A stretch of 16,813 nt of DNA from Prevotella sp. UBA5379 (GCA_002409785.1 DHOX01000069.1:26949-43761), one strand, 5' to 3'. Shown: positions 8,475-16,630, counted from the stretch's first letter. Translations and numbers: made by a program. The notes: a model not told the origin generated them from the sequence alone.

Positions 8475-11400
8475 TTAGAATTGAATTTGTACTCCGAATG
8501 TATAAGTCGCAGTAAGCGGGTATACATTGGTATCCCATCCTTGAGGATCACTAATCTCAGGAGTAAAAGTATTTGCCGAGAAACTGGTGAGCGGTCGATC
8601 GGCAGTCAGACTTAGTCGGATGCTTGGCATTGTGTAGGAACCCAACTTGATATTCTTGAAAGAATAGCCTAATGTGACGTTTTGGATGCGGAAAAAGTCA
8701 GCATTTTCAACCATATAGGAGTTGGTACGTTGATCGCTTATATTCCAGGCTTTTGTAAGAGCTTTTGCGGAAGGATATTTATTGGTTGAACCTGCTCCGG
8801 TCCATCTGTGTTTAAATTGATTTTCGTCAAAGTTATAATTACTTTGTGCATATCGTAAAGCACGTTTGCGATTGAACATTTGTGCACCGGTCTGTCCGTA
8901 AGTGGTTAATTCGAAGTCAATGCTTTTCCAGTTGAATCCTAGACTTATTCCATAGGTGAAATCAGGTATATAGGAACCCAAAGCTTGTTCGTCATCTCCG
9001 TCAATCTTGCCATCTTTGTTCACATCTTCATATTTAAAATCACCCGGTTCAAGCCCATTAGCTACAGCAACTGGATCTTTTGCACATTCTTCTGCTGTTT
9101 GGTATATGCCGATTACTTTGTAACCATAGAAAGAATTCATCTTTTTGCCGACTATATTTACGGTTTCACCACCCTTAATCATCTTTGGTCCTCCTAGGCT
9201 TTTTACCCTGTTCCTTAGTAATGAAAGGTTTGTGTCTAAATGGTATTTAAAGTCAGATCCAATCCGGTCGTTCCATGTTGCAGTGATGTCGAAACCGCTA
9301 TTGAGGATCTTACCGTAATTCCCAGCCAAAGTATTGGTACTGAACGGCAAATTCATACTGATGACAGCATGTTTGGTCATGCGGTGAAAATAATCAAAAT
9401 CAATATTCAGACGGCTATTCAAGGATGACATACTGAATCCAAGATTGAATTCATCTACCAGTTCCCATTTTAGCCAACTGAAATAGGAGGTGTTTTGATA
9501 CCCGGCAATAGTGCTGCTCCCGAATACACCGGAATAGTTGTTACCTGTATTGATGGAAGCAAAACCATCACTTGCGGCTACATGGTCATTGCCCAACTGC
9601 CCCCATGTGGCACGGAGTTTCAGGTAATCAAAGATATGTTGGTTCTTCATGAACGGCTCTTCCGTTACCACCCATGAGGCACCTAATGAAGGGAAGTATC
9701 CCCAATGTTGTTGATATTTGGAAGAACCATCAGCACGGAAAGTAAACATCAGGTAATATTTCATGGCATAATTGTAGTTGAGACGTGCGAAGTAACTTTG
9801 TCCTCGATAGGTCGTGCCGTCATCACCAAGGGTGATACCATCAGCATTGCCTCTGTCTAAATACCAGTATTCTTCCTTATCCTCCGGGATATTTACTGCG
9901 TTCCCCCAGAGATACCGGTAACTTTCCTGGCGCATGGAATAGCCGGCCATGGCTCCAAAGGAATGTTTTCCTAATTGGTCATTGTAGGTCAGCGTGTTAT
10001 CCCATACATAATTGTCATTATTGGTCGTTGACTTTGTTAAATTGCTTTGCGTGGCTTGTTGCCAACTGCTGACATAGTATGAAGGGATAAAAATCCTGCC
10101 TTGGATGGCAGAATGGTCATAACTGATACTAGTTTGGAAACTGAGTTTGTCAGGGATAAAGGTAAATTTGGCATAGAAGTTACTCAGTACCTGCTTCGTA
10201 TCGTTCCTGGCATTATATTCTTCAGCTGTGGCTATTGGATTGTAGAAGTTGGCAGTGTAGCCGATAGAAGAAGGTGAGGCCCATTTTTGAGGAAAAGCGG
10301 ATGTGTTCAGTTCGTCATAAACAGGATAAATACCTGGAGCGTTGAAGGCTTGTTGCCATGCAGCGTTATTGGCCAGCTGCTGAGTAGAATTTACAAATAT
10401 TCCATTGAATCCGACTTTCAGCCAATTTGTGGCATCATAGTCCAATGCTGCGCGGAAATTCAAGCGCTTATAATTATTATCCACATCCATGATCCCATTT
10501 TGATAGGTATAATCCATGCCCATAGAGTAAGTAGCTCTCTCCCCTCCACCGCTTATGCCAATACTATGGTTGGTGATGAGTGCAGAACGCAGCAACTCCT
10601 TATACCAGTCGGTATTGCTTCCAAAGGTCCACTTGTGGAAATCCGTGTCTGCATAACTTCCACCGTAACGGTCAATACTTGCCTTAAAATAAGACAGATA
10701 AGCATCATAATTGGCCTCGAGGAGCATTTGGGCATATTCACTCGAGTTACACATCTTCATCACATTTGTAGCTTTTTGTATACCTACATAACCATTATAG
10801 GTGATTTTCGCATTCTGGTTTCGGAGTCCTTTTTTTGTTGTAATCAGCACTACTCCATTAGCCGCACGTACTCCATAGATGGCTGCTGCAGAAGCATCCT
10901 TCAGAATGCTCATATCCTGGATATCATCGGAGTTAAGAAAGTTGATGTTGTCATAAAACATGCCATCAACGACATAAAGTGGATTGGAATTACTAAAGGA
11001 TCCTGTTCCTCTGATCCTCACGGTAGGACCCGAACCTGGGGCACCGCTGCTGACAATGTTGACACCGGCTACTTTACCTTGTAGTGCCGTCATTGGGGCA
11101 GGTGAGGGGGTACTTGTCAGTTCATCCCCTTTGATGACTGCAATGGGGGACGTAAGGTCTTTGGCTTTTTGCGTGCCATAACCTATCGTGACTACTTCAT
11201 CAAGCATCTTGGAGTCATCTTTCATCTGGATGCTCATTAAGGGTGAGGCTTTTACTTTCTGCGTCTTCATCCCTATATAAGAGATGGTAAGACTGGAACC
11301 CGCAGGAACATTCAGAATAGTAAAATTGCCATCCAAATCGGTAACAGCCCCTAATTTGGATCCGTCTACCTGGACGGTGGCTCCGATAACGGGCTGGTCT

Positions 11401-11495
11401 GCTGCATCTGCAATATGACCTTTGATAGTCTGTGACTGTGCAAAGGATAATTGGATGCACAGGGTCAATAGAATTGATAATACGATTTTCTTCAT
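8475..11495 (-). CDS. SusC-like TonB-dependent outer-membrane transporter
   Basis: This 1006-residue SusC-family porin imports oligosaccharides across the outer membrane using TonB energy. The chosen ATG 11495 gives a signal peptide (MKKIVLSILLTLC, cleavage after 'SFA'); the frame's earlier start at 11531 would add 12 unlikely residues and overlap the -7 box. Residues about 25-95 form the carboxypeptidase-D-regulatory-like domain ('IKGHIADAADQPVIGATV', 'TDLDGNFTI'). A TonB-box-like 'DEVVTIGYG' follows at 99-107. The plug domain has 'ALQGKVAGVNIV', 'VRIRGTGSF' and 'NPLYVVDG'. The remainder is the 22-strand barrel ending in 'TYTFGVQIQF' with a terminal Phe. It is the first gene of the minus-strand operon, just downstream of a recognisable promoter and repeat array. 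No HTCS or anti-sigma gene accompanies it, so control probably comes from the divergent regulator. Confidence 0.96.
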   Translation of the reverse strand: MKKIVLSILLTLCIQLSFAQSQTIKGHIADAADQPVIGATVQVDGSKLGAVTDLDGNFTILNVPAGSSLTISYIGMKTQKVKASPLMSIQMKDDSKMLDEVVTIGYGTQKAKDLTSPIAVIKGDELTSTPSPAPMTALQGKVAGVNIVSSGAPGSGPTVRIRGTGSFSNSNPLYVVDGMFYDNINFLNSDDIQDMSILKDASAAAIYGVRAANGVVLITTKKGLRNQNAKITYNGYVGIQKATNVMKMCNSSEYAQMLLEANYDAYLSYFKASIDRYGGSYADTDFHKWTFGSNTDWYKELLRSALITNHSIGISGGGERATYSMGMDYTYQNGIMDVDNNYKRLNFRAALDYDATNWLKVGFNGIFVNSTQQLANNAAWQQAFNAPGIYPVYDELNTSAFPQKWASPSSIGYTANFYNPIATAEEYNARNDTKQVLSNFYAKFTFIPDKLSFQTSISYDHSAIQGRIFIPSYYVSSWQQATQSNLTKSTTNNDNYVWDNTLTYNDQLGKHSFGAMAGYSMRQESYRYLWGNAVNIPEDKEEYWYLDRGNADGITLGDDGTTYRGQSYFARLNYNYAMKYYLMFTFRADGSSKYQQHWGYFPSLGASWVVTEEPFMKNQHIFDYLKLRATWGQLGNDHVAASDGFASINTGNNYSGVFGSSTIAGYQNTSYFSWLKWELVDEFNLGFSMSSLNSRLNIDFDYFHRMTKHAVISMNLPFSTNTLAGNYGKILNSGFDITATWNDRIGSDFKYHLDTNLSLLRNRVKSLGGPKMIKGGETVNIVGKKMNSFYGYKVIGIYQTAEECAKDPVAVANGLEPGDFKYEDVNKDGKIDGDDEQALGSYIPDFTYGISLGFNWKSIDFELTTYGQTGAQMFNRKRALRYAQSNYNFDENQFKHRWTGAGSTNKYPSAKALTKAWNISDQRTNSYMVENADFFRIQNVTLGYSFKNIKLGSYTMPSIRLSLTADRPLTSFSANTFTPEISDPQGWDTNVYPLTATYTFGVQIQF

Positions 11496-11528
11496 TTTGG
11501 TATTCAGATTTAAATTAATTGTCAATTG

Positions 11529-11560
11529 CAAATTTATGTTGAAGAAATGAAAATGTCAAA
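11529..11560 (-). promoter_or_regulatory. Predicted susC promoter (Bacteroidetes -33/-7)
   Basis: Read on the minus strand, TTTG (11557-11560) is followed after 20 bases by TAAATTTG (11529-11536), matching -33 TTTG and -7 TAnnTTTG. This places the transcript start near 11525 and leaves a leader of about 30 bases before the susC ATG. Confidence 0.7.
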
Positions 11561-11568
11561 TATTTGCC

Positions 11569-11622
11569 TACGATAACAATACGACAACTACATGAAAGAC
11601 TACGATTTTACCACGATAAAAA
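11569..11622. repeat. Array of four 11-bp direct repeats upstream of the susC promoter (probable activator operator)
   Basis: The plus strand carries TACGATAACAA (11569-11579), TACGACAACTA (11580-11590), TACGATTTTAC (11601-11611) and CACGATAAAAA (11612-11622). The core is yACGAy. Start-to-start steps are 11, 21 and 11 bases, so all copies lie on nearly the same face of the helix. The array begins 8 bases beyond the -33 box, at about -44 to -97 of the predicted susC start, the usual place for an activator. The divergent regulator is the obvious candidate to bind it, which is an inference. Confidence 0.55.
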
Positions 11623-11632
11623 TTATAAAACA

Positions 11633-11656
11633 TTGATTATCAACATGCTAAATGTT
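11633..11656. promoter_or_regulatory. AT-rich palindromes in the divergent control region
   Basis: TTGATTATCAA (11633-11643) is a perfect odd-centred palindrome. AACAT and ATGTT (11642-11646 and 11652-11656) form a second short inverted repeat overlapping it. They lie between the direct repeats and the regulator promoter. They could be an additional protein site, but in AT-rich DNA such short palindromes also occur by chance. The rest of the 317-base gap (11496-11812) is AT-rich, with no further gene seen. Confidence 0.25.
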
Positions 11657-11761
11657 AAGTTAAAATCTCTTTTTTGTTAGCAACAAGGAAACTCTTGGAA
11701 GTAATAGAGGAAGGGATCTGTAAACTTTTTAAATATATTGAAAGCTTTTCTGATTTTTTCC

Positions 11762-11792
11762 TTTGCTTGCTCGGAATTTTTATCTATTTTTG
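11762..11792 (+). promoter_or_regulatory. Predicted promoter of the sensor-regulator gene
   Basis: TTTG (11762-11765) and TATTTTTG (11785-11792) are separated by 19 bases and match the Bacteroidetes -33/-7 consensus exactly. The transcript would start near 11797 and have a leader of only about 15 bases. This suggests constitutive, low-level expression of the regulator. Confidence 0.7.
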
Positions 11793-11812
11793 CACCAACC
11801 TGATAAGTATAT

Positions 11813-14629
11813 ATGAAACGCATAGTGTCTGTTTTCTTGCTGGTTTTGACTTTCTCTACCCTGTCCTTTGCGGATGGATTCGTACCTGTCGTTACCAATT
11901 ATTCCTCTTTGGACTATGACGGGGGATTACAGAATTGGGCAATTGACCAAGGGGAGAACGGAGAGATCTATATTGGCAATAACAGAGGTGTACTTTGTTT
12001 TGACGGTTATAACTGGAGTCTTACACCCCTGCCGGGAAATGCTATTGCCCGTTCTCTGCTTGTGGACGGGAACCGATTGTATGTCGGTAGTTATGAGAAT
12101 TTTGGATATTTTACCCGTGATATTTTTGGAAGGTTACATTTTACTTCTTTATGGAATCTGGTCAGACGTTATACTCCACATCATGATGAGATATGGAATA
12201 TTATTAAGACCAGAGATGGTAAAATCCTTTTTCAGTCTTTTGCTTCATGGTTTGAATATAATGGACACACGGTCAGAGTTCATTATTCGTCTCACCGGTT
12301 GCCTCTGTATTTTTTCAGCATCTTCGGAAAAATTTATTCCCAACTGATCAATGGGCCTTTTTGCCAGGTGGTGAACGGACACTACCTCCCTGTACTTCCT
12401 AGGACCGTTTTCCATGGGGATAATGTCGTGGCTGCATTGCCATTTCATCGGGGACTGATGCTCCTTTGTACTGAATTTAATGGCTTATATATCTACGATG
12501 GCCACCGGATTTCTCCTCTTAAAACTGAAGTAGACAGACAACTGAAAACTGCGCAGGTCAATCGGGCTATTATGATACCTCATGATTCTACTCTTGTTAT
12601 AGGAACAATTCTCGGGGGGATTTATGGGTTGGACAGAAAAGGTGGCTTGAAATGGCATTATGATACACATAATCTCTTGCGGGACAATAGTGTATTACGT
12701 CTTTTTTGTGATCGTGATCATAATGTGTGGGCTGCACTTGATGTGGGAGTGGCCTTGATCCATAGTGGAGCGCCATATTCCTTGTTTACTGACCCAGCCT
12801 CTTCCTTGGGTATGGTCTATGATATTTACCGTTTGCCTGACCGGATGTACATCGCTACGAATCAGTGTACGTATCTCTATCGTGAAGGTCCTTTATATTC
12901 CATCCATGGAACAGAAGGCCAGAACTGGTTTATTACGGGTATTGGCAACCAACTGATTGTGGGGAATAATCATGGCACAAAATATATTCATGATAGGTCA
13001 GCGAGTCTTGTACCCGGCAGTACGGATGCCGGTGGTACGTCCATTCGTAGATATTCTACGGTGGATAGTGATTATCTGATAGAATCGAGTTATTCTGCCT
13101 TTCAGGTATATGGGGAGAAAAATCATGAATGGCATTTTCGGAATCGGATTAATGGATTTAATGCACCCGTCCGCCAGTTCGAAATCGATGGTCAGTCCGT
13201 CATCTGGGCAGCAAACATGGATATTGGACTCTATCGCATTGAACTTTCCGGTGATCTGAGAAAAGTGTCATCGATTAAGTATTATCCATCTCTTGACGGC
13301 TGCAAGAGACCTTGTCGGATTTATGTGATGAAAATTCGTGGAGAAATCATATTATCTGACGGAAAACGATTATATATGGCGTGGAAATCAGGAATTGTAC
13401 CCTGTAAGGCTCTTTCTGATTTCGCCTGTGAAAATATTGTGTCTTCTGCACCGGTAGATAATAATCGCTTCTGGCTGGTGTCGGACAAAGGTTATACCTT
13501 GATTCAGTATAAAAATAATAATTACCATCGTATCGCCTATGTGCCTGCTGCATTCTTTGGACTTGAGTGTGGTGACTATATGAATAATGTGAGGGTCATG
13601 GGGGGACTGGCTTATTTTTGCCTGAATGGTGGAGTAGGCTGTATGGACTTGCGGGCTCCGTTGATTAAAAGCAATTTTCCGGAAAAATTGCTTCTTCGTA
13701 GGGTTGAAGATGTAACTTCTGACCGGAAAATCCGCCTGCTGCCGATAGACGGGAGTAATCCTTCGATAAGTGGAGATGTCTCAATTCAACTTACTTATCC
13801 GAATTATAATAATACACAATTAAAATTTATTTATTCTCTTCGTGGTGGAGGACGAAAACTACATTCTGTTTCCTCAAATCCGAATGTGACTTATAGCAGT
13901 TTACATTATGGACGATATCATTTCCGGGCGGAGGTTGTTGATGTCGATGGTCATCTGTTAGGAAGAGTGGCTTACACCTTTAATTATCCGCGGCCCTTAC
14001 TTCTTTCAATCCCTGCTTTTGTCTTTTATTTCTTTCTCTTTTGCTCTTTACTTGTTTGGTTTGTCCGGTGGAGAACTGACCGGATGGTCTATCGCAGAGC
14101 ACGGAAAATGGAAGCTGAGAAGATGCGCCAGGACTTAAAAATGGCTGAACAGGAACAGATTATTGAGAGCCAGAAACAACAACTCTTAGAGCAGCAGCTT
14201 CAGGATAAGGGAAGGAAGATAGCCAGCATGGCTATGGACGCTGTGATGCATAAGCAACAGGTCTCTGATATCCAACAGGAATTGAAGGATCACGTGCCGT
14301 TGGGATTGTCTTCCAGACATGAGATCGAACGGATGCTTCGTCATGTTACAGATCATATTGATTCTGATGAATACTGGAATATTTATCGTGAGAATTTTGA
14401 CCTCATCCATAAGATGTTCTTTCGAAACCTGAGGGAACGGTACCCTGCTCTAACTACTACTGATCTGAAATTTTGTGCCTTGCTTCGGCTGAATCTCAGC
14501 ACGAAGGATATAGCTCATTTTACTGGACTGACGATTCGGGGAGTTGAAGGGGCAAGGTATCGCTTGCGCAGAAAACTCCAGATTCCCGGAGGACAGAGCC
14601 TGACGGAATTTCTAATTGATCTAAAATAA
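11813..14629 (+). CDS. SusR-like membrane-spanning sensor-regulator (propeller, Y_Y_Y domain, TM, coiled coil, LuxR-type HTH)
   Basis: This 938-residue predicted one-component regulator senses sugar outside the inner membrane and binds DNA inside. A signal peptide (MKRIVSVFLLVLT, 'SFA' before D21) is followed by a large periplasmic part (about 21-725) rich in beta-propeller-like repeats such as 'NGEIYIGNNRGVLCFDGYNW', 'ALDVGVALI' and 'NRFWLVSDKGYTLI'. A Y_Y_Y-type domain lies at about 655-727. One transmembrane helix (about 729-751) leads to a charged, Gln-rich coiled coil (about 763-830). The C-terminus carries a LuxR/GerE-like helix-turn-helix (about 880-938: 'LTTTDLKFCALLRLNLSTKDIAHFTGL'). 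No histidine kinase, ATPase or receiver domain is present, so it is not a hybrid two-component system. It is transcribed divergently from susC with a 317-base control region between. The likely job is activation of the susC operon in response to a glucan oligosaccharide. Confidence 0.9.
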   Translation: MKRIVSVFLLVLTFSTLSFADGFVPVVTNYSSLDYDGGLQNWAIDQGENGEIYIGNNRGVLCFDGYNWSLTPLPGNAIARSLLVDGNRLYVGSYENFGYFTRDIFGRLHFTSLWNLVRRYTPHHDEIWNIIKTRDGKILFQSFASWFEYNGHTVRVHYSSHRLPLYFFSIFGKIYSQLINGPFCQVVNGHYLPVLPRTVFHGDNVVAALPFHRGLMLLCTEFNGLYIYDGHRISPLKTEVDRQLKTAQVNRAIMIPHDSTLVIGTILGGIYGLDRKGGLKWHYDTHNLLRDNSVLRLFCDRDHNVWAALDVGVALIHSGAPYSLFTDPASSLGMVYDIYRLPDRMYIATNQCTYLYREGPLYSIHGTEGQNWFITGIGNQLIVGNNHGTKYIHDRSASLVPGSTDAGGTSIRRYSTVDSDYLIESSYSAFQVYGEKNHEWHFRNRINGFNAPVRQFEIDGQSVIWAANMDIGLYRIELSGDLRKVSSIKYYPSLDGCKRPCRIYVMKIRGEIILSDGKRLYMAWKSGIVPCKALSDFACENIVSSAPVDNNRFWLVSDKGYTLIQYKNNNYHRIAYVPAAFFGLECGDYMNNVRVMGGLAYFCLNGGVGCMDLRAPLIKSNFPEKLLLRRVEDVTSDRKIRLLPIDGSNPSISGDVSIQLTYPNYNNTQLKFIYSLRGGGRKLHSVSSNPNVTYSSLHYGRYHFRAEVVDVDGHLLGRVAYTFNYPRPLLLSIPAFVFYFFLFCSLLVWFVRWRTDRMVYRRARKMEAEKMRQDLKMAEQEQIIESQKQQLLEQQLQDKGRKIASMAMDAVMHKQQVSDIQQELKDHVPLGLSSRHEIERMLRHVTDHIDSDEYWNIYRENFDLIHKMFFRNLRERYPALTTTDLKFCALLRLNLSTKDIAHFTGLTIRGVEGARYRLRRKLQIPGGQSLTEFLIDLK

Positions 14630-14637
14630 ACTTTTCG

Positions 14638-14681
14638 TACAGGACAGAGAAGGAAGATAAATTTCAATTGCCTGCCCTGTA
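14638..14681 (+). terminator. Weak hairpin after the regulator gene
   Basis: ACAGG-a-CAG (14639-14647) can pair with CTG-c-CCTGT (14672-14680) with one mismatch and a 24-base loop. It follows the stop by about 9 bases. A T-rich stretch occurs only some 15 bases further on, so termination here is doubtful. Confidence 0.25.
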
Positions 14682-14715
14682 ATATGAAATCTTCTTTTGT
14701 TTTTTTCTTCTGTTT

Positions 14716-14766
14716 TTACGGTATGTTTTCATTTAATTGATTATCTTTGCATCTAATAGACCGTAA
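14716..14766 (+). promoter_or_regulatory. kduI promoter -7 box flanked by an inverted repeat (possible operator)
   Basis: TATCTTTG at 14742-14749 is a perfect TAnnTTTG -7 box; no clear -33 TTTG is present at the right spacing. TTACGGT (14716-14722) and its exact inverse ACCGTAA (14760-14766) flank the box, centred 44 bases apart (about four helical turns). One arm covers the -33 area and the other the start site. That arrangement would suit a repressor. The predicted leader is about 75 bases and ends at the kduI ATG. Confidence 0.45.
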
Positions 14767-14832
14767 TCGGATATTTGCTGATTTTATATAACACACGATT
14801 GCTGGTCTTTGAATTAAACAAACTTGAAGCTG

Positions 14833-15678
14833 ATGAAAACAAATTATGAATTGCGTTATGCATCTCATCCTCTGGATGCAAAGAGTTATGATACAACCCG
14901 TTTAAGAAAAGAATTCCTGATAGAAACATTATTTACTCCTGATGAAGTGAATATGGTGTATTCCATGTATGATCGAATGATCGTGGGAGGGGCAATGCCG
15001 GTTAGGGAAACTCTTCTTCTTGAAGCTATCGATCCTTTAAAGGCTCCTTTCTTCACGACCCGTCGTGAAGTGGGTATCTATAACGTCGGACCGGGTACAG
15101 GAGTCGTGAAAGTGGGAGAGGATACCTATCTGCTTGGATATAAAGAATCTTTATATATTGGACGCGGTGACCGTAAGGTGACTTTTGCCAGTGAAAATGC
15201 AGAGAAGCCTGCTCTGTTTTACTTTAATAGTACCACTGCTCATAAAGAATATCCTTGTAGAAAGGTTACCATAGCAGATGCTATCCGGGTACATCTCGGA
15301 TCATTGGAAATGAGTAATAAACGGACTATTAACAAGATGATTGTCAATCAGGTCCTGCCTACCTGCCAACTTCAGATGGGGATGACTGAACTTAATGTGG
15401 GAAGTGTATGGAATACGATGCCAGCCCACATCCATAGCCGGCGTATGGAGGCTTATTTCTATTTTGAGGTTCCCGAAGGCCAGGCAGTCTGCCATTTGAT
15501 GGGCCAGCCTCATGAAACTCGTCATATCTGGATGAAAGGCAATCAGGCTGTGCTGTCTCCTGAATGGAGTATCCATTCTGCTGCAGCTACTCATAATTAT
15601 ACCTTTATCTGGGGGATGGGAGGAGAGAATCTGGACTATTCTGATCAGGACTTTTTTGCGATTACGGACTTAAAATAA
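14833..15678 (+). CDS. kduI: 5-dehydro-4-deoxy-D-glucuronate isomerase (DKI isomerase)
   Basis: KduI converts 5-keto-4-deoxyuronate (DKI), made from unsaturated uronic acids released by polysaccharide lyases, into 2,5-diketo-3-deoxygluconate. It is a cytoplasmic zinc enzyme with a cupin fold. The 281-residue product from ATG 14833 (a TTG at 14824 would add three residues) aligns closely with E. coli KduI as I recall it. Shared blocks include 'MVYSMYDRMIVGGAMP', 'RREVGIYNVG', 'SNKRTINKMIV', 'CQLQMGMTEL' and 'GQPHETRHIWM'. The zinc ligands are all present: H199, H201 and E206 in 'MPAHIHSRRMEAYFYF', and H248 in 'WSIHSA', with the same spacing as E. coli H196, H198, E203 and H245. kduD follows 58 bases downstream. 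No lyase or unsaturated-uronyl hydrolase gene is in the window, so the uronate source is encoded elsewhere. Confidence 0.96.
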   Translation: MKTNYELRYASHPLDAKSYDTTRLRKEFLIETLFTPDEVNMVYSMYDRMIVGGAMPVRETLLLEAIDPLKAPFFTTRREVGIYNVGPGTGVVKVGEDTYLLGYKESLYIGRGDRKVTFASENAEKPALFYFNSTTAHKEYPCRKVTIADAIRVHLGSLEMSNKRTINKMIVNQVLPTCQLQMGMTELNVGSVWNTMPAHIHSRRMEAYFYFEVPEGQAVCHLMGQPHETRHIWMKGNQAVLSPEWSIHSAAATHNYTFIWGMGGENLDYSDQDFFAITDLK

Positions 15679-15736
15679 TTTTGTTTTGCTCTGTTCATCT
15701 GGGATGAAGAGACAAACTTTTAAAAACGAGATAATA

Positions 15737-16543
15737 ATGGATACATTTTCTAAAAACTTTTCACTGGAGGGTAAGGTTGCTCTTGTCACAGGAGCTGCCT
15801 ATGGTATCGGCTTTGCCATTGCTGAGGCTTTTGCAAGAGCCGGCGCAAAAATTGCGTTCAACTGTCGTTCCCAGAAGCATCTTAATCAGGCTCTTGCTGA
15901 TTACAAGGCTGAGGGGATTGACGCAAAGGGCTATATCGCTGACTGTACAGATGAGGGACAGGTGAAAGATCTGGTTGGGAAGATTGAAAAAGACCTGGGT
16001 ACGATTGATATTCTAGTGAATAATGCGGGAATAATCAAGCGGATTCCGATGCTGGATATGTCCGTTGCTGATTTCCGGCAGGTAGTAGATATTGACTTGA
16101 ATGCTCCGTTTATTGTCAGTAAGGCAGTCCTTCCGGGGATGATGAAAAAGGGACATGGAAAAATCATTAATATCTGCTCTATGATGAGTGAACTCGGCCG
16201 AGAGACAGTCTCTGCCTATGCTGCTGCCAAGGGTGGATTGAAAATGCTCACACGTAATATCTGTTCCGAATTTGGTGGAGCTAATATCCAGTGTAATGGA
16301 ATAGGCCCGGGTTATATAGCTACTCCGCAGACAGCACCATTGCGCCAACGTCAGCCAGATGGAAGCCGTCATCCTTTTGATAGTTTTATCGTCAGCAAGA
16401 CTCCTGCAGGGCGCTGGGGGACTCCGGAAGATTTGATGGGACCGGCTGTATTCCTGGCTTCGGATGCTTCTGACTTTGTGAATGGTCATATCCTTTATGT
16501 GGACGGGGGCATCCTGGCTTATATCGGAAAGCAACCTCAGTAA
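15737..16543 (+). CDS. kduD: Short-chain dehydrogenase KduD-like (2-dehydro-3-deoxy-D-gluconate 5-dehydrogenase / gluconate 5-dehydrogenase)
   Basis: This 268-residue classical SDR uses NAD(H). As KduD it reduces the KduI product, 2,5-diketo-3-deoxygluconate, to 2-keto-3-deoxygluconate (KDG) in the cytoplasm. Residues 18-25 'TGAAYGIG' are the dinucleotide-binding glycine motif and 95-98 'NNAG' the structural motif. S148, Y161 and K165 ('YAAAK') form the catalytic set with the normal spacing. 'NGIGPGYIATPQT' and 'PAGRWGTPEDLMGPAVFLAS' are typical of KduD and gluconate 5-dehydrogenase. ATG 15737 is chosen over an upstream start at 15686 because the fold begins just after it. The two enzyme names cannot be separated by sequence alone, but the position directly after kduI favours KduD. 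Both genes probably share the promoter at 14742. Confidence 0.9.
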   Translation: MDTFSKNFSLEGKVALVTGAAYGIGFAIAEAFARAGAKIAFNCRSQKHLNQALADYKAEGIDAKGYIADCTDEGQVKDLVGKIEKDLGTIDILVNNAGIIKRIPMLDMSVADFRQVVDIDLNAPFIVSKAVLPGMMKKGHGKIINICSMMSELGRETVSAYAAAKGGLKMLTRNICSEFGGANIQCNGIGPGYIATPQTAPLRQRQPDGSRHPFDSFIVSKTPAGRWGTPEDLMGPAVFLASDASDFVNGHILYVDGGILAYIGKQPQ

Positions 16544-16598
16544 GCAGGCTCGGCTTTTACGATGAGCGATACAAAAAGAGACGAGAGTCTTAAAAATG

Positions 16599-16630
16599 AA
16601 TCCCCTATAACCTGTTCGTTGTAGGGGATT
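16599..16630. terminator. Stable hairpin downstream of kduD
   Basis: Arms 16599-16611 and 16618-16630 form a 13-bp stem with one U-G wobble and a six-base loop. On the plus strand only ATTATTAAT follows. On the minus strand CATTTTTA follows, which is a better tail. It starts 55 bases after the kduD stop and may stop transcripts from either side. Confidence 0.6.

Noticed and set aside
10287..11084. A 265-codon open frame on the plus strand.
   Set aside because: It lies fully antisense inside susC, and its product has no recognisable domain. It is a shadow of the susC reading frame.
3066..14724. A 13-base identical string (GTTTTTACGGTAT) at 3066-3078 and 14712-14724, suggesting a shared operator.
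   Set aside because: A few identical 13-mers are expected by chance in a window of this size. One copy is part of a terminator stem, and the surrounding bases do not match.
16562..16624. A 20-codon open frame starting 18 bases after kduD.
   Set aside because: It runs into the hairpin at 16599-16630, has no recognisable product and is short enough to be chance.
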